Notes: generated by a model from the sequence alone, not told the origin. Positions 1 through 11,469 are shown, counted from the stretch's first letter. The stretch is DNA of 64,000 bases from Aporrectodea caliginosa (GCA_020284085.1 JACEVL010001005.1:286698-350697); one strand, 5' to 3'. Made by a program: numbers and translations.

Positions 1-3000
1 ACGCAAGAGAGAGATGGTGTCTCGAGAAAAACACCGAGAGGAAGGACTTGGGAGACCACCTCTCTATAAATCCCGAGTATATAGAAGATGAAGCCACTAA
101 AGAAAAAAGCCAACGACGTCAACGATTCAACCTGGATACCGGGGAGAGTCGCGTCCGGCAGGGGAGGGGGTGGGGCCTCCTCGGTCGTCAACCAGCGAAA
201 CCCCTGCAAAATCAACATGAAGAAAGATCAGAAAAACAAGATACAAATAGGGACATGGAATATACGCACAATGCTAAGACCCGGGAAGCTTGCAAACGTT
301 ATAAGGGAGATGAAAAGAGCAAAATTGAATATTCTGGGGCTGGCAGAGACAAGATGGAAGGAGGAGGGAGACTTTACTAGTGATGGAATAAGAATCATAC
401 ACACGAGGAGAAAACAGCCAAAACGGTGTAGCTGTTCTGGTAGAGGAGAAGATTGCCAGATCCATAATAAAGATTGAAAGATATGGAAGCAGGATGATTG
501 AGGTCAAAATAAAGTCAGAACCAGTGGATATAGTAATAATACAGATATACATGCCAACAACAACGCACGAAGATGAAGAAGTAGACGATATGTATGAGAG
601 ATTGGAGGAAATACTGGATAGAACCAAGGGAACAGATTATGTAGTCATAATGGGAGACTGGAACGCAGTGGTGGGAGAAGGAGCGGAGGGTAAATGCATT
701 GGAAAGTATGGTTTGGGGAAGAGAAATACCAGAGGCGAAAAACTAGCGGAGTTCTGTGAGAGAAGAGAACTAATACTGACAAACACCTGGTTTCAGCATG
801 AGAAGAGACGTAGGTACACGTGGAAATCCCCGGGAGATATGGCAAGATATCAGCTGGACTACATAATGGTAAGACACAGATACAGAAACAGTGTCAAGAA
901 TTCAAAAGCGATGCCGGGAGCAGACGCAGACACAGATCACAACTTGATCATCATGAAGGCCCATATAAAACTGAAATTCATCAAGAGAAATAAGAAGATA
1001 AGACAGAGATGGAATAAAAAGAACCTGAAAGAAAAGAGCAACGAACTGGGAAAGAAAATAGAAGAAAATCTAACAGAATACAAGGGAAAATCCATAGAAG
1101 AGAGATGGAAAAGATTGAAAGACAATATCATACAGAGTGCCAATGACATCGTCGGAGCAGAAGAGAAACTACCTGCTAGGAAACCGTGGGTAACAAGAGA
1201 AATGATAGAAGAGATGGAGGAACGGAGGAAATGGAAACACCAAAGCACCGAAAAAGCAAGACAAGAATATAGAAGATTAAACAACAAACTGAGAAGAACA
1301 ACAGAAGAGGCAAGGGAAAAATGGTGGGACGAGAAATGTCAAGAGTTAGAAGACTTACAGCAAAAGGGAAGATATGACAAAGTGTACGAAAAGGTTAAAC
1401 AGATATCTAGGAAACCGGGAAAAGGAGGAAGCATAGAGGTCAGCGACAAACAAGGTAGACTTCTAAATGAAACAAACGAAGTTAAGAACCGATGGAAGGA
1501 GTACGTGGAAGAACTCTACAGAAGTGAAGATGGAGAATTGCACGACAATCAGGGACTGGAGAAGGAAGAGGAGACTCAAGGGAGAGAGGAGGATATTGGC
1601 CCAGAGGTGCTGGGAGAGGGGGTAAGAGCGGCTATAAAGGAACTGAAAAACAACAAAGCAGAGGGAATAGACAACATACCAGCCGAGATGCTCAAAAGTC
1701 TGGAGGATAGAGCCATGAAAGACCTAATAAGGATATGCCAAGATATATATACAACGGGAGAATGGCCAGAGGACTTTCTGCAATCCATAATCATACCAAT
1801 TAAAAAGAAGCCAAATGCAACAGCATGCGAGGATCACCGAACCATTAGTCTCCTAACCCATGCGTCAAAAGTCATGATAAGAATACTAGCAAAGAGAGTA
1901 CAAGCAAAGACAGAGGCAGTTGAGGGGCTGGGAGATGATCAATTTGGTTTTAGAAAGGGCATGGGAACTAGGGACGCGATAGGAACACTAAGAGTACTAA
2001 CAGAGAGGAGCTGCCAGAATGGTCAGGATGTATATATATGCTTCGTGGATTATGAAAAAGCATTTGATAGAGTTGACTGGAGAAGGCTATTACATGCATT
2101 GAGGCGGATGGGAATAGATTGGAGAGACAGAAGATTGATAGGAAACTTATACATGGGACAAAAGATGCGAATTAGAATAGAGGGAGAGTACTCGGAACCT
2201 GGAAACGTTGGAAGAGGTGTGCGACAAGGATGCCCACTGTCACCATTACTATTTAACATCTATATAGAAGAGCTTGTCAGAGAAGCAGTAGAGGATATGG
2301 AGGAGGGGATAAAGGTTGGTGGAAGATGGATCAAGGCATTAAGATTTGCAGATGATCAGGCAATGTTGGCGAGAAACCAGAAAGGACTACAAGCAATGAT
2401 GGATAGGCTAAACACAACATCAACTGAATACGGGATGAAGATTAACATAAAAAGACAAAGGTATTGAAGATAAGTAAAGGAAAGGAAACTGTAGTCAGAA
2501 TACACATTGGAGGAAACCGATAGAGCAAGTCAAAGAATTCTGCTACCTAGGGAGTATGATCACGACAGAGGCCAAATGCCACAGAGAAATTAAAAGAAGG
2601 ATAGCAATAGGAAAGGAGGCATTCTCAAACAGAAGAGAATTACTGAGAGGAAAACTAAACAGGAATCTGAAAATAAGAATGATAAAGACACTAGTGTGGA
2701 GTGTGGTGTTGTATGGGTCAGAGACATGGACAATGAGAAAAGCGGATATACAGTAAGAAGACTGGAAGCTTTCGAAATGTGGACATGGAGAAGAATGGAA
2801 AAAATCAGCTGGACAGAACATATAACAAATGAAGAAGTGCTGGGAATAATTGGAGAAGAAAGAGTCCTTATACGCACAATAAGAGAGAGACAAAGGAAAT
2901 GGATCGGGCACACGCTGAGAGGAGACTCACTACTAAGAACGATCATTGAAGGAAAATGGAGGGGAGGAAGACAAGAGGAAGACCAAGACAGATGTTGCTG

Positions 3001-3107
3001 GATTGGATGATGACAAACGATTACAGGAAGTTGAAAGAAGAGGCTCAACAAAGAGAGGAGTGGCGACGTCAGACATTTGAACCTGCCTAAGAGGCAGAGA
3101 ACCACAA
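1..3107 (+). mobile_element. LINE-A, nearly full-length non-LTR retrotransposon
   Basis: Endonuclease-reverse transcriptase LINE whose 5' end lies at or before base 1. The coding part runs from about 205 to 3010 and the 3' end is a short GAA-rich tail near 3095-3107. The same family recurs as a 5'-truncated antisense copy at 44200-44990 that also ends in (GAA)n, which fixes the 3' boundary. Several frameshifts make it inactive. The clade is not resolved; the endonuclease start and the C-terminal WIGH...RGG region resemble RTE/BovB-like and related LINE proteins. Confidence 0.85.
205..3010 (+). pseudogene. LINE-A endonuclease/reverse transcriptase, frameshifted
   Basis: The protein would nick target DNA and copy the LINE RNA into it. 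The apurinic-type endonuclease starts at about 232 (GTWNIRT, then LGLAETRW), loses frame near 410-425, and continues in the frame that stays open to 2467 (MGDWNA, DYIMV, DADTDHNL endonuclease blocks). The reverse transcriptase follows at about 1780-2450, with VDYEKAFD, RQGCPLSP and the catalytic block RFADDQ, where FADD replaces the usual YADD. After 2450 the frame shifts again near 2455, near 2518 and near 2755. The C-terminal region ends with WIGHTLRGD and a basic RGG-rich tail. At least four frame changes and no internal start context mark it as a decayed copy. Function is from family knowledge; the frames are seen directly. Confidence 0.85.
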
Positions 3108-3654
3108 GAAGAAGAAACTTAAGTTGATAAAATCACATCTGCAAAAGTACTGCATTTAGCAAGCGGTCAAACAACATAGAAGGTTTCTATGCTGTTTCAC
3201 CGCGTTCAGCGTCTATTAATAATTTTGAAAAATTTGCTAACGAATTTGAGCTAGAGCGCATCGAGAAAAAGACTTGCATTATAAAGCATAATTTCCTTTT
3301 ATTATTTTACTGATTACTTTCTTAAATAAATTTGATTAATTTAAAAATTAAAGAAAATGGTTTTGTTAACTATGTCCTTAACCCCTTTACCGCCGCTATA
3401 AGAAATAACCACTGCATCAAGCTGTAACTGATAGTAGGTCATCAATATGATGCCAATAGACTTCTGCCAGTGCATTTTTATTGGAACAATAAGTGGTGTC
3501 CTAGTTACAGGACGTTGCGTTTTCGCAACTTCGGCAGGAAGATGAATTTGTTTAATACAATAATGTTCTATTAGTTTATCGATTGTATTCGTGTTGATTT
3601 CAATAGAAATGTTTGTGCTTGCTGTAAACTGAATTAAGTTCAATGTCAATTGGT
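3108..3654. other. Intergenic stretch, no gene recognised
   Basis: No credible coding frame. A TTAA at about 3374 is followed by CCCCTTTACCGCC, and a short TTGCGTTTTCGCAA hairpin lies near 3515. Both resemble the ends of the small TTAA-type element proposed at 5650-6058, so a decayed relative may lie here. Confidence 0.3.
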
Positions 3655-4190
3655 TTCGTGGTATTTAGCAAAGCACTTGTATCGTATTGTATTTGTTAAT
3701 TTATATAGCGCCGCCCACAGCAGTGGCCATTCAGTAGCGCTCCCAGTGCGAGAACCCCTCGAGGTAAGAAGGTTTTGAGGAGGGAGAAGGCTGTAGGAAG
3801 AGACCCAGAAAGAATGGTGACACGTAGAGGAGAAGAAAGGGCATTCCATAGGGAGGGCCCAATAGTGGCAAAAGATCTAGTTTGGGCCATAGTGTTCCTA
3901 ACTCGTGGAAGAAAAAGAGTATGCCTCACAAAAGAGCGAAGAGGTCGATGAGAAACTGAAGAGAGAGGGGAGCGAATGTGATCCCTAAGATATTTAGGAG
4001 CAATGCCCAGTTTGTATTTACGGACAATAACGTTGAACTGAATTCGGGCTGTGAGAGGAAGCCAGTGCAATTGATTGATTTTAAACGAGGAGACATGCAT
4101 GCCGACTTTGCATGCGATAGCATTGCGATACACGTGTAGTACGAAGTGCTATTAATGGCACGACCGAAAACGCAGTCAATGGCCAACCTC
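3655..4190 (-). pseudogene. CR1/L2-like LINE C-terminal fragment
   Basis: The minus strand encodes the C-terminal end of a CR1/L2-group reverse transcriptase: INQLHWLPLTARIQF, then APKYLRDHI, then FATIGPSLWNALSSPLR. These blocks follow the polymerase domain in that family. The frame is open for about 145 residues from 4133 to 3696. The RT core is absent, so this is a 5'-truncated insertion. The end of the frame (GVLALGALLNGHCCGRRY) is echoed in the 1038-bp repeat at 31555-33793, so the two share a LINE family. Confidence 0.8.
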
Positions 4191-4947
4191 GCTCTTGGCT
4201 ATGATGTGGTCAGCATCAGAGGAGCGGCGTAGACAGCTGATTCAGCTCGGAAGGGATTCCGCCTTGAAGACTTGGGCCTTGTTCTTCGGTACCATCTGCG
4301 GAATCATCATTTGGTCCTGATGGCTCCACAACAAGCAGCGAAATGGCTACCCGGCGACGGAATATTACAAGTTCACCAAGCATTTGCCGTGTACCCTTCG
4401 ATACAGACACTATGCATTGCAGACAGCCTTGCCAATGTAGCTTATGAAGAGCGGCCACCATTTCCTTCCTTTCACTGCAATTCGGTACTAGGCGACGTAA
4501 TTATCCAGCTGGCCAACCCTCCTTGTGTGCATTGTATGATGAAATGCGATTTGACTGAAATCGTGATTACTTTCTTCTCAGTGTAAAGTAAATTCTTGCA
4601 GTGAGTAGCGGTTCATGTGATTGATTGTTACTGGCCAGGGTCCTAACAGCATCGTCATGCCACTTGACTGCAAACACTTGATGGGCCCTGTCAAATCGGA
4701 AGTCATATGACCCTTATTCGTTTTTGGCGAGACTCAGTGCTTTCCAGGTTGGAGCTGATAAGGTGAAGCTCACGAAATGTACCGGTGGCGCATAACAAGT
4801 TCGTTCCGCTCCATTGGTCCGTCTGACCTTACAGCATCCTGCTGCTTGTAAGACTTTGAAGATAATATTAGGGCTATGCCCTGGTGCTTTGCCCTGGTCG
4901 TTGCCCTGCTCGCCATAAATCGTCCTCTGCACGGATTACTTGTATGT
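4191..4947. other. Intergenic stretch, unrecognised
   Basis: A 104-codon open frame at 4272-4586 (+) has no recognisable domain, splice context or repeat homology in the window. I treat it as chance or a relic. Confidence 0.3.
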
Positions 4948-5160
4948 GGGGCGCGGTGGTGTAGGGGTGTGTTCGGTGCCTTGCAGCCGGAGGGTTGCGG
5001 GTTCGAATCCACCTCAAGCTGCCTCGTAGGGACTCTGGGCAAGTCCTTCACTCGCAATTGCTCATGCGCTTCGGCGTGAAACTCCGATTCAGTGTCCGCG
5101 CTGTAGTCGGGAGCGCCTCTGAGTAGAAATCTTGATGGGGCGCTATAACAAGTGCTTATA
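4948..5160 (+). mobile_element. tRNA-derived SINE, family 1, copy 1
   Basis: The head is tRNA-like: an A-box region (GGTGGTGTAGGGGT) and, about 45 bases on, a B box (GGTTCGAATCC), the internal RNA polymerase III promoter. The body is unrelated to tRNA (CTTCGGCGTGAAACTCCG and GGGAGCGCCTCTGAG) and ends GGGGCGCTATAACAAGTG. It is followed by an (ATAC)n tail at about 5160-5217. Three other copies with the same head and body lie at 30098, 43964 (minus) and 45911. Confidence 0.9.
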
Positions 5161-5217
5161 CACGCACACATACATACATACATACATACAAACATATATA
5201 CATACATACATACATAG
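5160..5217 (+). repeat. (ATAC)n SINE tail
   Basis: ATAC tetranucleotide run directly following the SINE body, so it is probably the expanded 3' tail. Confidence 0.85.
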
Positions 5218-5382
5218 GGCCTACATATATAATTGCCCTGGCAATGCCCTGGTTAAAAAATATGTCTGGCGACGCCTCTGCCTCCTTCAAGCTATGGAAC
5301 TTCATCCTCCCCATCCTCTGAAAAATTCCATGCGCATCTTCTTCAAAAGTATGCCCAGTGAAGAGTGGCAGCACTGAGTACG

Positions 5383-5557
5383 CATGGGCGTAGCCAGAAA
5401 AAATTTCGGAGGGGGTTTTAAGATTTCGGGGGATTCCATTGGAAATGGTCGCAAAAGTTCGTCTTTGTTGTATTTTGCATGCAAAAGCAGATACAAAATT
5501 TTCGGAAACTTATTTGGGGGGTTGAACCCGTAAAACCACCCCCTAAATACGCCCATG
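5383..5557. mobile_element. hAT-type MITE, 175 bp
   Basis: Terminal inverted repeats start CATGGGCGTA and end TACGCCCATG. They are flanked by an identical 8-bp duplication TGAGTACG (5375-5382 and 5558-5565), the duplication length made by hAT transposases. There is no coding capacity. The GGGCGTAGCCAG-type terminus is common among hAT MITEs. Confidence 0.85.
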
Positions 5558-5649
5558 TGAGTACGCCATCGTTAATGAAGCACTACACTGAAATTGTTGT
5601 AAGTAATCGTAAACTGACATAAGTTTGTCTGAGTTACTATATGTCGCAA

Positions 5650-6058
5650 TGTGTAAGTTACTTATAGCGCATTCCGCCGAAGTTGCGAAAACGCAACATC
5701 AAAATTTCGCACATTGGGGCATCAACATACAATGAGGCATACTTTTAATAAACAAGTAATATTAAACAATCACATAAGTACTCCAATGAGACAGAACAGC
5801 TTCTTAGAAATATAACGTCTTATGACAGAAAAAAATTATTGAAGAAACTCACTAATTAGACGTGAAAAACAACAAATTTTGCGCTACTCAAAAAAATAGC
5901 AGACCCCTCACAGAATTAAATATTTGCTACCAGCAGACGTAATAGACACCTAGTAAGTTAGACAAAATGAATTTATGTTTTTTTTTGTGTCTTCAATTTT
6001 TCCCCAATTTTCAAACAGTGCGTTGCGTTTTCTCAACGTTGGCGGTAAATGGGTTTTA
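5650..6058. mobile_element. Possible TTAA-type MITE
   Basis: Inverted repeats CCGCCGAAGTTGCGAAAACG (about 5671) and CGTTTTCTCAACGTTGGCGG (about 6027) bracket an AT-rich, non-coding stretch. The right side continues to GGGTTTTAA and the left to a diverged TTAT, which would fit a TTAA target. The duplication itself is not clean, so the class is inferred. Confidence 0.45.
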
Positions 6059-6246
6059 ATTATTGTAATTAAGCTGTCTCTATCAATTCTTAAAACGAAA
6101 ACTACCTATATAAGGGGGAAAGATTTCTTTATTACGTATAATAAAGTAACTCAACCTTGCCAGTGTCTAAGTTTAACTATTATATTCAGCAATCTAACAA
6201 TAAATGCATGACGCGTGAATTGTCTGTTACAATCTCATGTTTACAG

Positions 6247-6579
6247 TTGTCCTGTCAAAATTATTCTGCGATGCATCTTCGTTGACTGTTCCGAGAAGCT
6301 CTGTCGCACTAATCGGAGACAGAGTAGAATTGAAATGCAGTGCAGATGAGAATCAACACATGATCTGGCAATTTACTTCATACAATACATCGAAAGATAC
6401 AAACATATATTTCGGCGATAATATCAGTTTACCGTTCCAATCTAGATATAAGATCGACAAAAACATCAGCGGACAACATAATCTGGTCATCGATTCCGTT
6501 GATTTGGATTACGCCGGGAAATATGGATGTGTTAGATTTGACACTGGCAACAAAACTGTAGCGCATTTAACTGTTCTTG
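6247..6579 (+). CDS. Ig-superfamily receptor, exon encoding Ig domain 1 (V-type)
   Basis: Phase 1-1 exon of 333 bases between an acceptor (TTTACAG, ends 6246) and a donor (GTATGT, starts 6580). It encodes 111 residues with the Ig disulfide pair at about C30 (VELKCSAD) and C95, the core tryptophan W40 (MIWQF), and the D.G.Y.C block (DYAGKYGC) before the second cysteine. A 65-residue cysteine spacing fits a V-set domain. Sequons include YNTSK, DNISL, KNISG and GNKTV, so it is extracellular. No signal peptide lies in this exon; it should sit upstream in an exon I could not identify. The matching phase with exons at 9301, 11777, 13382 and 17062 makes one gene. It is probably an adhesion or immune-type receptor; the exact family is unknown. 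Confidence 0.85.
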
Positions 6580-6786
6580 GTATGTATCTCATGTGTGCGT
6601 ATAGGTCTATTCTATATAATTATTTAAACCCAAGTCACATACATGTAGGCTATCTTTATAAGTGGGTCCTATGTAGCCTATGGCTTGTACCACTGTACCA
6701 GGAAGAGAAACTAACTTGTTGCTCGTTCAGCCACAGCTCAGTGATGTTAGTTGTGCCACTAGAATGTAGTTTGCTGACATGCCATA

Positions 6787-7021
<235 letters not shown>

Positions 7022-7190
7022 GATGTAGCGAAATTGCGAGCAGAGAGTTTAGTAGGAGAATATAATCTCTAATTTAAATTGCCAGGGTTATTTGGTTTAG
7101 CTTAAAATTGGCCGGTATGGTCTAAAAATAGATAGCCTGGCTCGAAAGGAGTTTATCTAATTGAAATATTGACCCTCCGCTCAGAACTAG

Positions 7191-7330
7191 CTAGCCTGAC
7201 TCAAATCTAGATGGCCCAACTCAGATATAGACGGCCCAACTCAAAACTGGGTGGCCCATCTCAAAATGAGTTAGCCCAACTTAGAATTAGCCGGCTCATC
7301 TCCGAATGAGTTGACCCACCTCGGATTCAG
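7191..7330 (+). repeat. 20-bp tandem repeat, 7 copies, upstream of TATA box
   Basis: Seven consecutive 20-bp units of the pattern tRGCCCAACTCARAATnRgn with exact 20-base register, e.g. TGGCCCAACTCAGATATAGA. The array ends about 10 bases before the TATA box, as an enhancer-like array in an LTR U3 would. Confidence 0.85.
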
Positions 7331-7339
7331 TCCACGGGC

Positions 7340-7347
7340 TATAAAAG
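7340..7347 (+). promoter_or_regulatory. TATA box of LTR-like element
   Basis: TATAAAAG preceded by GGGC and followed by GCG, immediately downstream of the 20-bp repeat array; transcription would start near 7370. Confidence 0.6.
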
Positions 7348-8058
7348 GCGAAGGAAGCCGTCATCGGAGAGCTTCATTGAGAGTCGATCGGAGCTAGCTT
7401 CGAAGTCATTGAGAGAATCTTCGTCGTCAGGAGGACTGTCGCTTCACTGCCGCCTGGTGGTCGTCGTCAGTCCGAGAAGAGAAGAACCCAACGGTCAACC
7501 AAGTCCAGAAAACACGCCAACCATCGGAAAGAAGGAAACGCCGCCGTCGCTCTTCCTGTTCCGAAGCATACGAGGACCCGTCGCTGAACGCCAGACAAAG
7601 AGAGAGCAGACGAGTTAAGTCGCAGACGTCGACGGAGGGCTGGGGGACCGATTGCCCCTGCCTCCGTAACCAGTGAGCTTTGGGACTCGCAGTGAAAGCA
7701 GCTTTGCGCACCGAACTGTGAAGATCGGTTAAGGACGCCGCCGGGGGTCTGACGGACTTGTGCCCCGTTACTCTGACTCTGTGAATATTTAGCGAAACCT
7801 TGTACATTGTGCCATTAATCAAGACGTTTCAGACACGGATCAACGGCGATATTTCTGGGGTGGACATACTGTCATTCTCTGAACAAGTTGGGGGTTCTTT
7901 CTTTCAGGGCAACACGAACTCTGGACTCCATTGCATCGGCGCTGACGGTCAAGGACGTTGACACCTCTGAACGTCTCCGCTCTTTGGACAGACTTTGTAA
8001 GCGGTCAGGACTTGAATCAGTTCGGCTGAGGTCAAGCGAGAGTTTTCTTTTGTGCCAG

Positions 8059-8064
8059 AATAAA
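8059..8064 (+). terminator. AATAAA polyadenylation signal in LTR-like element
   Basis: AATAAA about 720 bases downstream of the TATA box and 137 bases before the right end of the LTR-like element. Confidence 0.45.
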
Positions 8065-8199
8065 GGATTGAATCATATTTGTCTCCTGCCATACTCCGGG
8101 AGCCTTACCCGCGGGCATTTAAGAAGCACATTCCGAAGCTTGGGGAAACCATCGGTATCCTGGTCCTGGTAATTAGAGTTCGATTCCCCGGTTTCGCGA

Positions 8200-8201
<2 letters not shown>

Positions 8202-8270
<69 letters not shown>
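8202..8270. repeat. (ATT)n microsatellite
   Basis: ATT run abutting the right end of the LTR-like element. Confidence 0.95.
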
Positions 8271-8272
<2 letters not shown>

Positions 8273-8381
8273 ATTATAATTGTCTGAAAAGTCATCTCAG
8301 CAGATCTCAGAGAGCGTTGGCAATGTTCCGGATAGGCAGATGGCATTCCCCCGTTGCAGAGCTACTGAGATACGCTGGAAC

Positions 8382-8909
8382 CAGTGTGATTCTCCTTACA
8401 GATTTTATTTTAGTTATAGTTACAGTTACAGTTAATGTTTTTTTTTTTTTAGTTACAGTTATAGTTATAGTTAGTATTATTTTGTAGTTTTAGTTATAGT
8501 TATAGTTAATGGACTTTTATTTTAGTTAATTTCAGTTACTACTTAGTTACAATAATGAAGGCTATAAGCAAAATTGTGCGTGTTAACACGCCGTTTTACA
8601 ATTTACTCAGAGCTTTGAAAGCCTATGAAGCATGGGTGTATTCAGCCTCATGAATACACGCAAAGTAACTGATAAATTGCATGTTAAAAATGTCGCAGTT
8701 TTCGTTCTCATTTATGTCGAATCGTCCATATTTCACTTGCTATTTTTATTTTTTGTATTAACGAAAATAACGATGAATTTTCGTTATTGTTATTTTCGTT
8801 ATAGTTATAGTTATAGTTAATGATATTTTTAGTTATAGTTATAGTTATCGTTAGCGAATTTCATTAACGAACATTTTCGTGATCGTTATCGTTAACGAGA
8901 ATCACACTG
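8382..8909. mobile_element. hAT MITE, 528 bp, with AGTTAT repeats
   Basis: Terminal inverted repeats CAGTGTGATTCTC (8382-8394) and GAGAATCACACTG (8897-8909). An exact 8-bp duplication GCTGGAAC flanks them (8374-8381 and 8910-8917). CAGTG ends and 8-bp duplications are diagnostic for hAT. The interior is mostly degenerate AGTTAT/AGTTAC hexamer repeats on both sides (8410-8560 and 8790-8890) in inverted arrangement, with no transposase. Confidence 0.93.
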
Positions 8910-8917
8910 GCTGGAAC

Positions 8918-8920
<3 letters not shown>

Positions 8921-8983
<63 letters not shown>
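8921..8983. repeat. (ATT)n microsatellite
   Basis: ATT run starting just after the MITE target duplication. Confidence 0.95.
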
Positions 8984-8984
<1 letters not shown>

Positions 8985-9300
8985 TTTAGTATTATAAACT
9001 AGGATGTAGTGGTCGAAAAGAGTAGATCGCAACTTAGCTGTTGTTGTCAGATCAAAGTGTCTCGATACATCGATTTTGTATCCCTGAGATGTACCGCCAG
9101 GCCGTAGCTTACAACTTATGTAGGCCTATTCATCTTCACTTAGGCCTACTTCGTTCTATTCCTACACACTTTCAGGTCATGAACCAAAAATAAACAAATA
9201 AAAATATGGCTTATAATTTGTTGCTATGCCAATTTATTTAAACTTTTGGGGTGTTAATTAGTTTCGTCTCCGGAATGTTTTACCAACATAAGCAATGCAG

Positions 9301-9600
9301 TTGGAGGAATCATGGAAAACGGTTATCTGTGGATGTTTTGCCGCATCGTTTATACTGGAAGTATGATTCCGATCTTCAATTGGACAAAGGCCAACATAGA
9401 GGACGCCATCGCTGCAAACACCAGCATTTTTGACAAAAGTGGCATACCGTTCACCAAAACTTCCTCATTCAGAGCCCAACTGCACTATGATGATAACGGC
9501 ATCGTGTTCAAATGCACGATTAAATTTCAGTTGCCAAGTGATGCTCGAGGAAATGCCCCAGATTTTGAATACACGTGGAATTATACGGCAAACGTTCTGT
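9301..9600 (+). CDS. Ig-superfamily receptor, exon encoding Ig domain 2
   Basis: Phase 1-1 exon of 300 bases between acceptor AATGCAG (ends 9300) and donor GTAAGT (starts 9601). It encodes 100 residues. The Ig cysteines are about C14 (WMFCRI) and C72 (VFKCTI), with core W28 (FNWTK). Spacing of 58 fits a C-type Ig fold. Sequons FNWTK, ANTSI and WNYTA indicate a glycosylated ectodomain. The loop between residues 78 and 90 (LPSDARGNAPDFE) is longer than usual before the last strand. It joins exon 1 in frame (a GTT valine codon is formed at the junction) and exon 3 in frame. Confidence 0.85.
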
Positions 9601-9606
9601 GTAAGT

Positions 9607-10491
9607 ATACTTGCTCCTCTCGCTGTTTTTATAAGTTGCAGAAGACCATGGACTTGGCACCAGTCAACACACACATGTCTTCAGGTAGACCTATCTCTGA
9701 TTGACCTGGAATATAACTTGATCTTACCTTCCTATTGTTTTGTGTTAACTGAGCGCCTGTGAATAAGCTAGATCCAGCGACCTAATTTTCTTCGGTTGCT
9801 GTAGAAATCTAGATTACACCATTCCGATACGATGTAGTGTCGCATGCAAATACAGACAAACAATAGATCTCTGCACAGATGGTTGAGTTTAGTTCCCAGT
9901 TTTTTGCTCCCGTTTTATTGCTAGTGCTCAACATATTCTCAGATTATGGACAATTCTCCTTATGTCCAAAGCAGCATTGAACAGCGTTCTAATGGATGCT
10001 CATGTTGGAGTAAATTGTGCAATCACGTAAAAGACTATACAAAATTGCCCGAAAAGTGATAATCATAGCAGCTATCATCGTCATGCTGTGAGCGGGTGCT
10101 TGGGTTCTGTTGATGTACCTCTTCAAGATGCAGTGAAATTAAGCGACGTCTAACTCATAAATTTTGTGAAACACTGCAGGTCAAACGGTGCCCACTAAGT
10201 CCTCTCTCATGTTATTAGTCAAATAACAACAAAAGTTAGACGGTTGAAATGGGTCTTGTTCTTAGATTGAGTTCTGGAGTCGAGTTTGTCCTTCCGGCGA
10301 GTTAACTTTCGAACTGGAACCAAGATTTCTGAGTAATTCCCCGGACCCATGTAGACAAGTCTCAACCTTTATAGGCTGTAGCAGAAAGTGAAAAATATTT
10401 CATGTTTTCAGATGAATGCGTCTCAGATAGACCAAAAAACCAACAGCATCTTTCAATATGTAGACTATGTACGTTAACTTAATGGCTACTT
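9607..10491 (+). other. Intron sequence, no recognised feature
   Basis: Non-coding by splice logic. I see no repeat homologous to others in the window until the TTAA element that begins at 10492. Confidence 0.5.
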
Positions 10492-11469
10492 TTAACCCTC
10501 GGGCTACCAAGGGGGGGGGTTGCCACCCTCTACGTTTTTATATATAAATTTTTTTCCCAAATAGAATATAATTTTTGAAATTTAGGTAGCTGTAGCAGAT
10601 TCATTGGCGCACATTTTGAGATAAACATCATGGTGGTAGCCCACGCCATTCAAAAGTTATACCCGATATACCCGAGGCACCAGGGGGGGTGAATACCACC
10701 ACCCCTAGTTTTTTGTCTGTAGCGTATTCAGTTTTCTTTCCAGAAGAGAAACAAATACACCATTCTTTAGAGGGAATATAGGGCTTCATTTGCATACTTA
10801 AATGTTTGTTTTTTGAAAACTGGAAGTGATCAAAATAAATAATAATACCCGTAAAATGCGTGAAAAATGGCTGAATGGAAGGACTCCCCTTAGTTTTTGT
10901 CTGTAGCGTATTCAGTTTTCTTCTCAGAAGAGAAACTAATATACCATTCTTTAGAGGGAATGTAGGGCTTCATTTGCATACTTATATTTTTGTCTTTCAA
11001 AAAACCGGAAGTGATCAAAATAAATAATAATACGCGTAATCTGTGTGAAAATGGCTGAATTCAGCATTGTACATGTATGCATGCATACATGTACATGTAT
11101 ATATGTATGGATGCATATTTATACGTATATAAACATGTGGAGGTATGTATTTGTGTATCTTGGATACACAGATCAGTTTCAAAACACACATAGTCGTATA
11201 TTTGTTTATCCAAAAGGTACAAAATGTACGCAATAATATAAAATATCGCTAATTATCAAAACGTGTCTTTGTTAAAAATGATGTAATTTCGAGGTGCATT
11301 CACATAATGTACAACTAAATATACCTTTCTGTACAGAATTGAATGCTGAATCCATTGGTGTATTGCAAGATATGATAAGAGAAACCAAACCAGAAATCCA
11401 GAGGGGGTGGTAACCACCCCCCCCTTGGTAGTCCGTGTCACAAAAAAAGCTTGGTAGCCCTAGGGTTAA
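10492..11469. mobile_element. TTAA-target element (piggyBac- or Kolobok-like), copy 1
   Basis: Flanked by TTAA (10492-10495 and 11466-11469). The inverted ends are CCCTCGGGCTACCAAG on the left and its near complement CTTGGTAGCCCTAGGG on the right. G-rich and C-rich runs (GGGGGGGG and CCCCCCCC) follow each end. A unit of about 180 bp (TTTTTGTCTGTAGCGTATTC start) is tandemly doubled at 10710-11055, followed by a TATG-rich microsatellite. No transposase. A second, much longer copy with nested inserts lies at 46290-52363. Confidence 0.85.

Larger units (their letters stand above)
7024..8201 (+). mobile_element. Solo LTR-like element, 1178 bp
   Basis: It begins TGTAGCGAAA and ends TTTCGCGACA, an imperfect terminal inverted repeat with TG...CA ends as in LTRs. 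Inside are an array of 20-bp repeats (7191-7330), a TATA box (7340) and an AATAAA signal (8059), the order expected of U3-R-U5. Both sides are ATT microsatellite, which hides any target duplication. No gag or pol is present. It could instead be a non-LTR unit with its own promoter, so the class is inferred. Confidence 0.6.

Noticed and set aside
4272..4586. 104-codon open frame
   Set aside because: No domain, splice site or conservation signal; unsupported as a gene.
4948..5020. Functional tRNA gene
   Set aside because: Only A and B boxes are tRNA-like; no closed acceptor stem, and a non-tRNA body and tail follow, with four copies in the window.
5975..6211. Possible signal-peptide exon upstream of Ig exon 1 (MFFFVSSIF start)
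   Set aside because: No suitable donor in the right phase, and it overlaps a probable MITE end.
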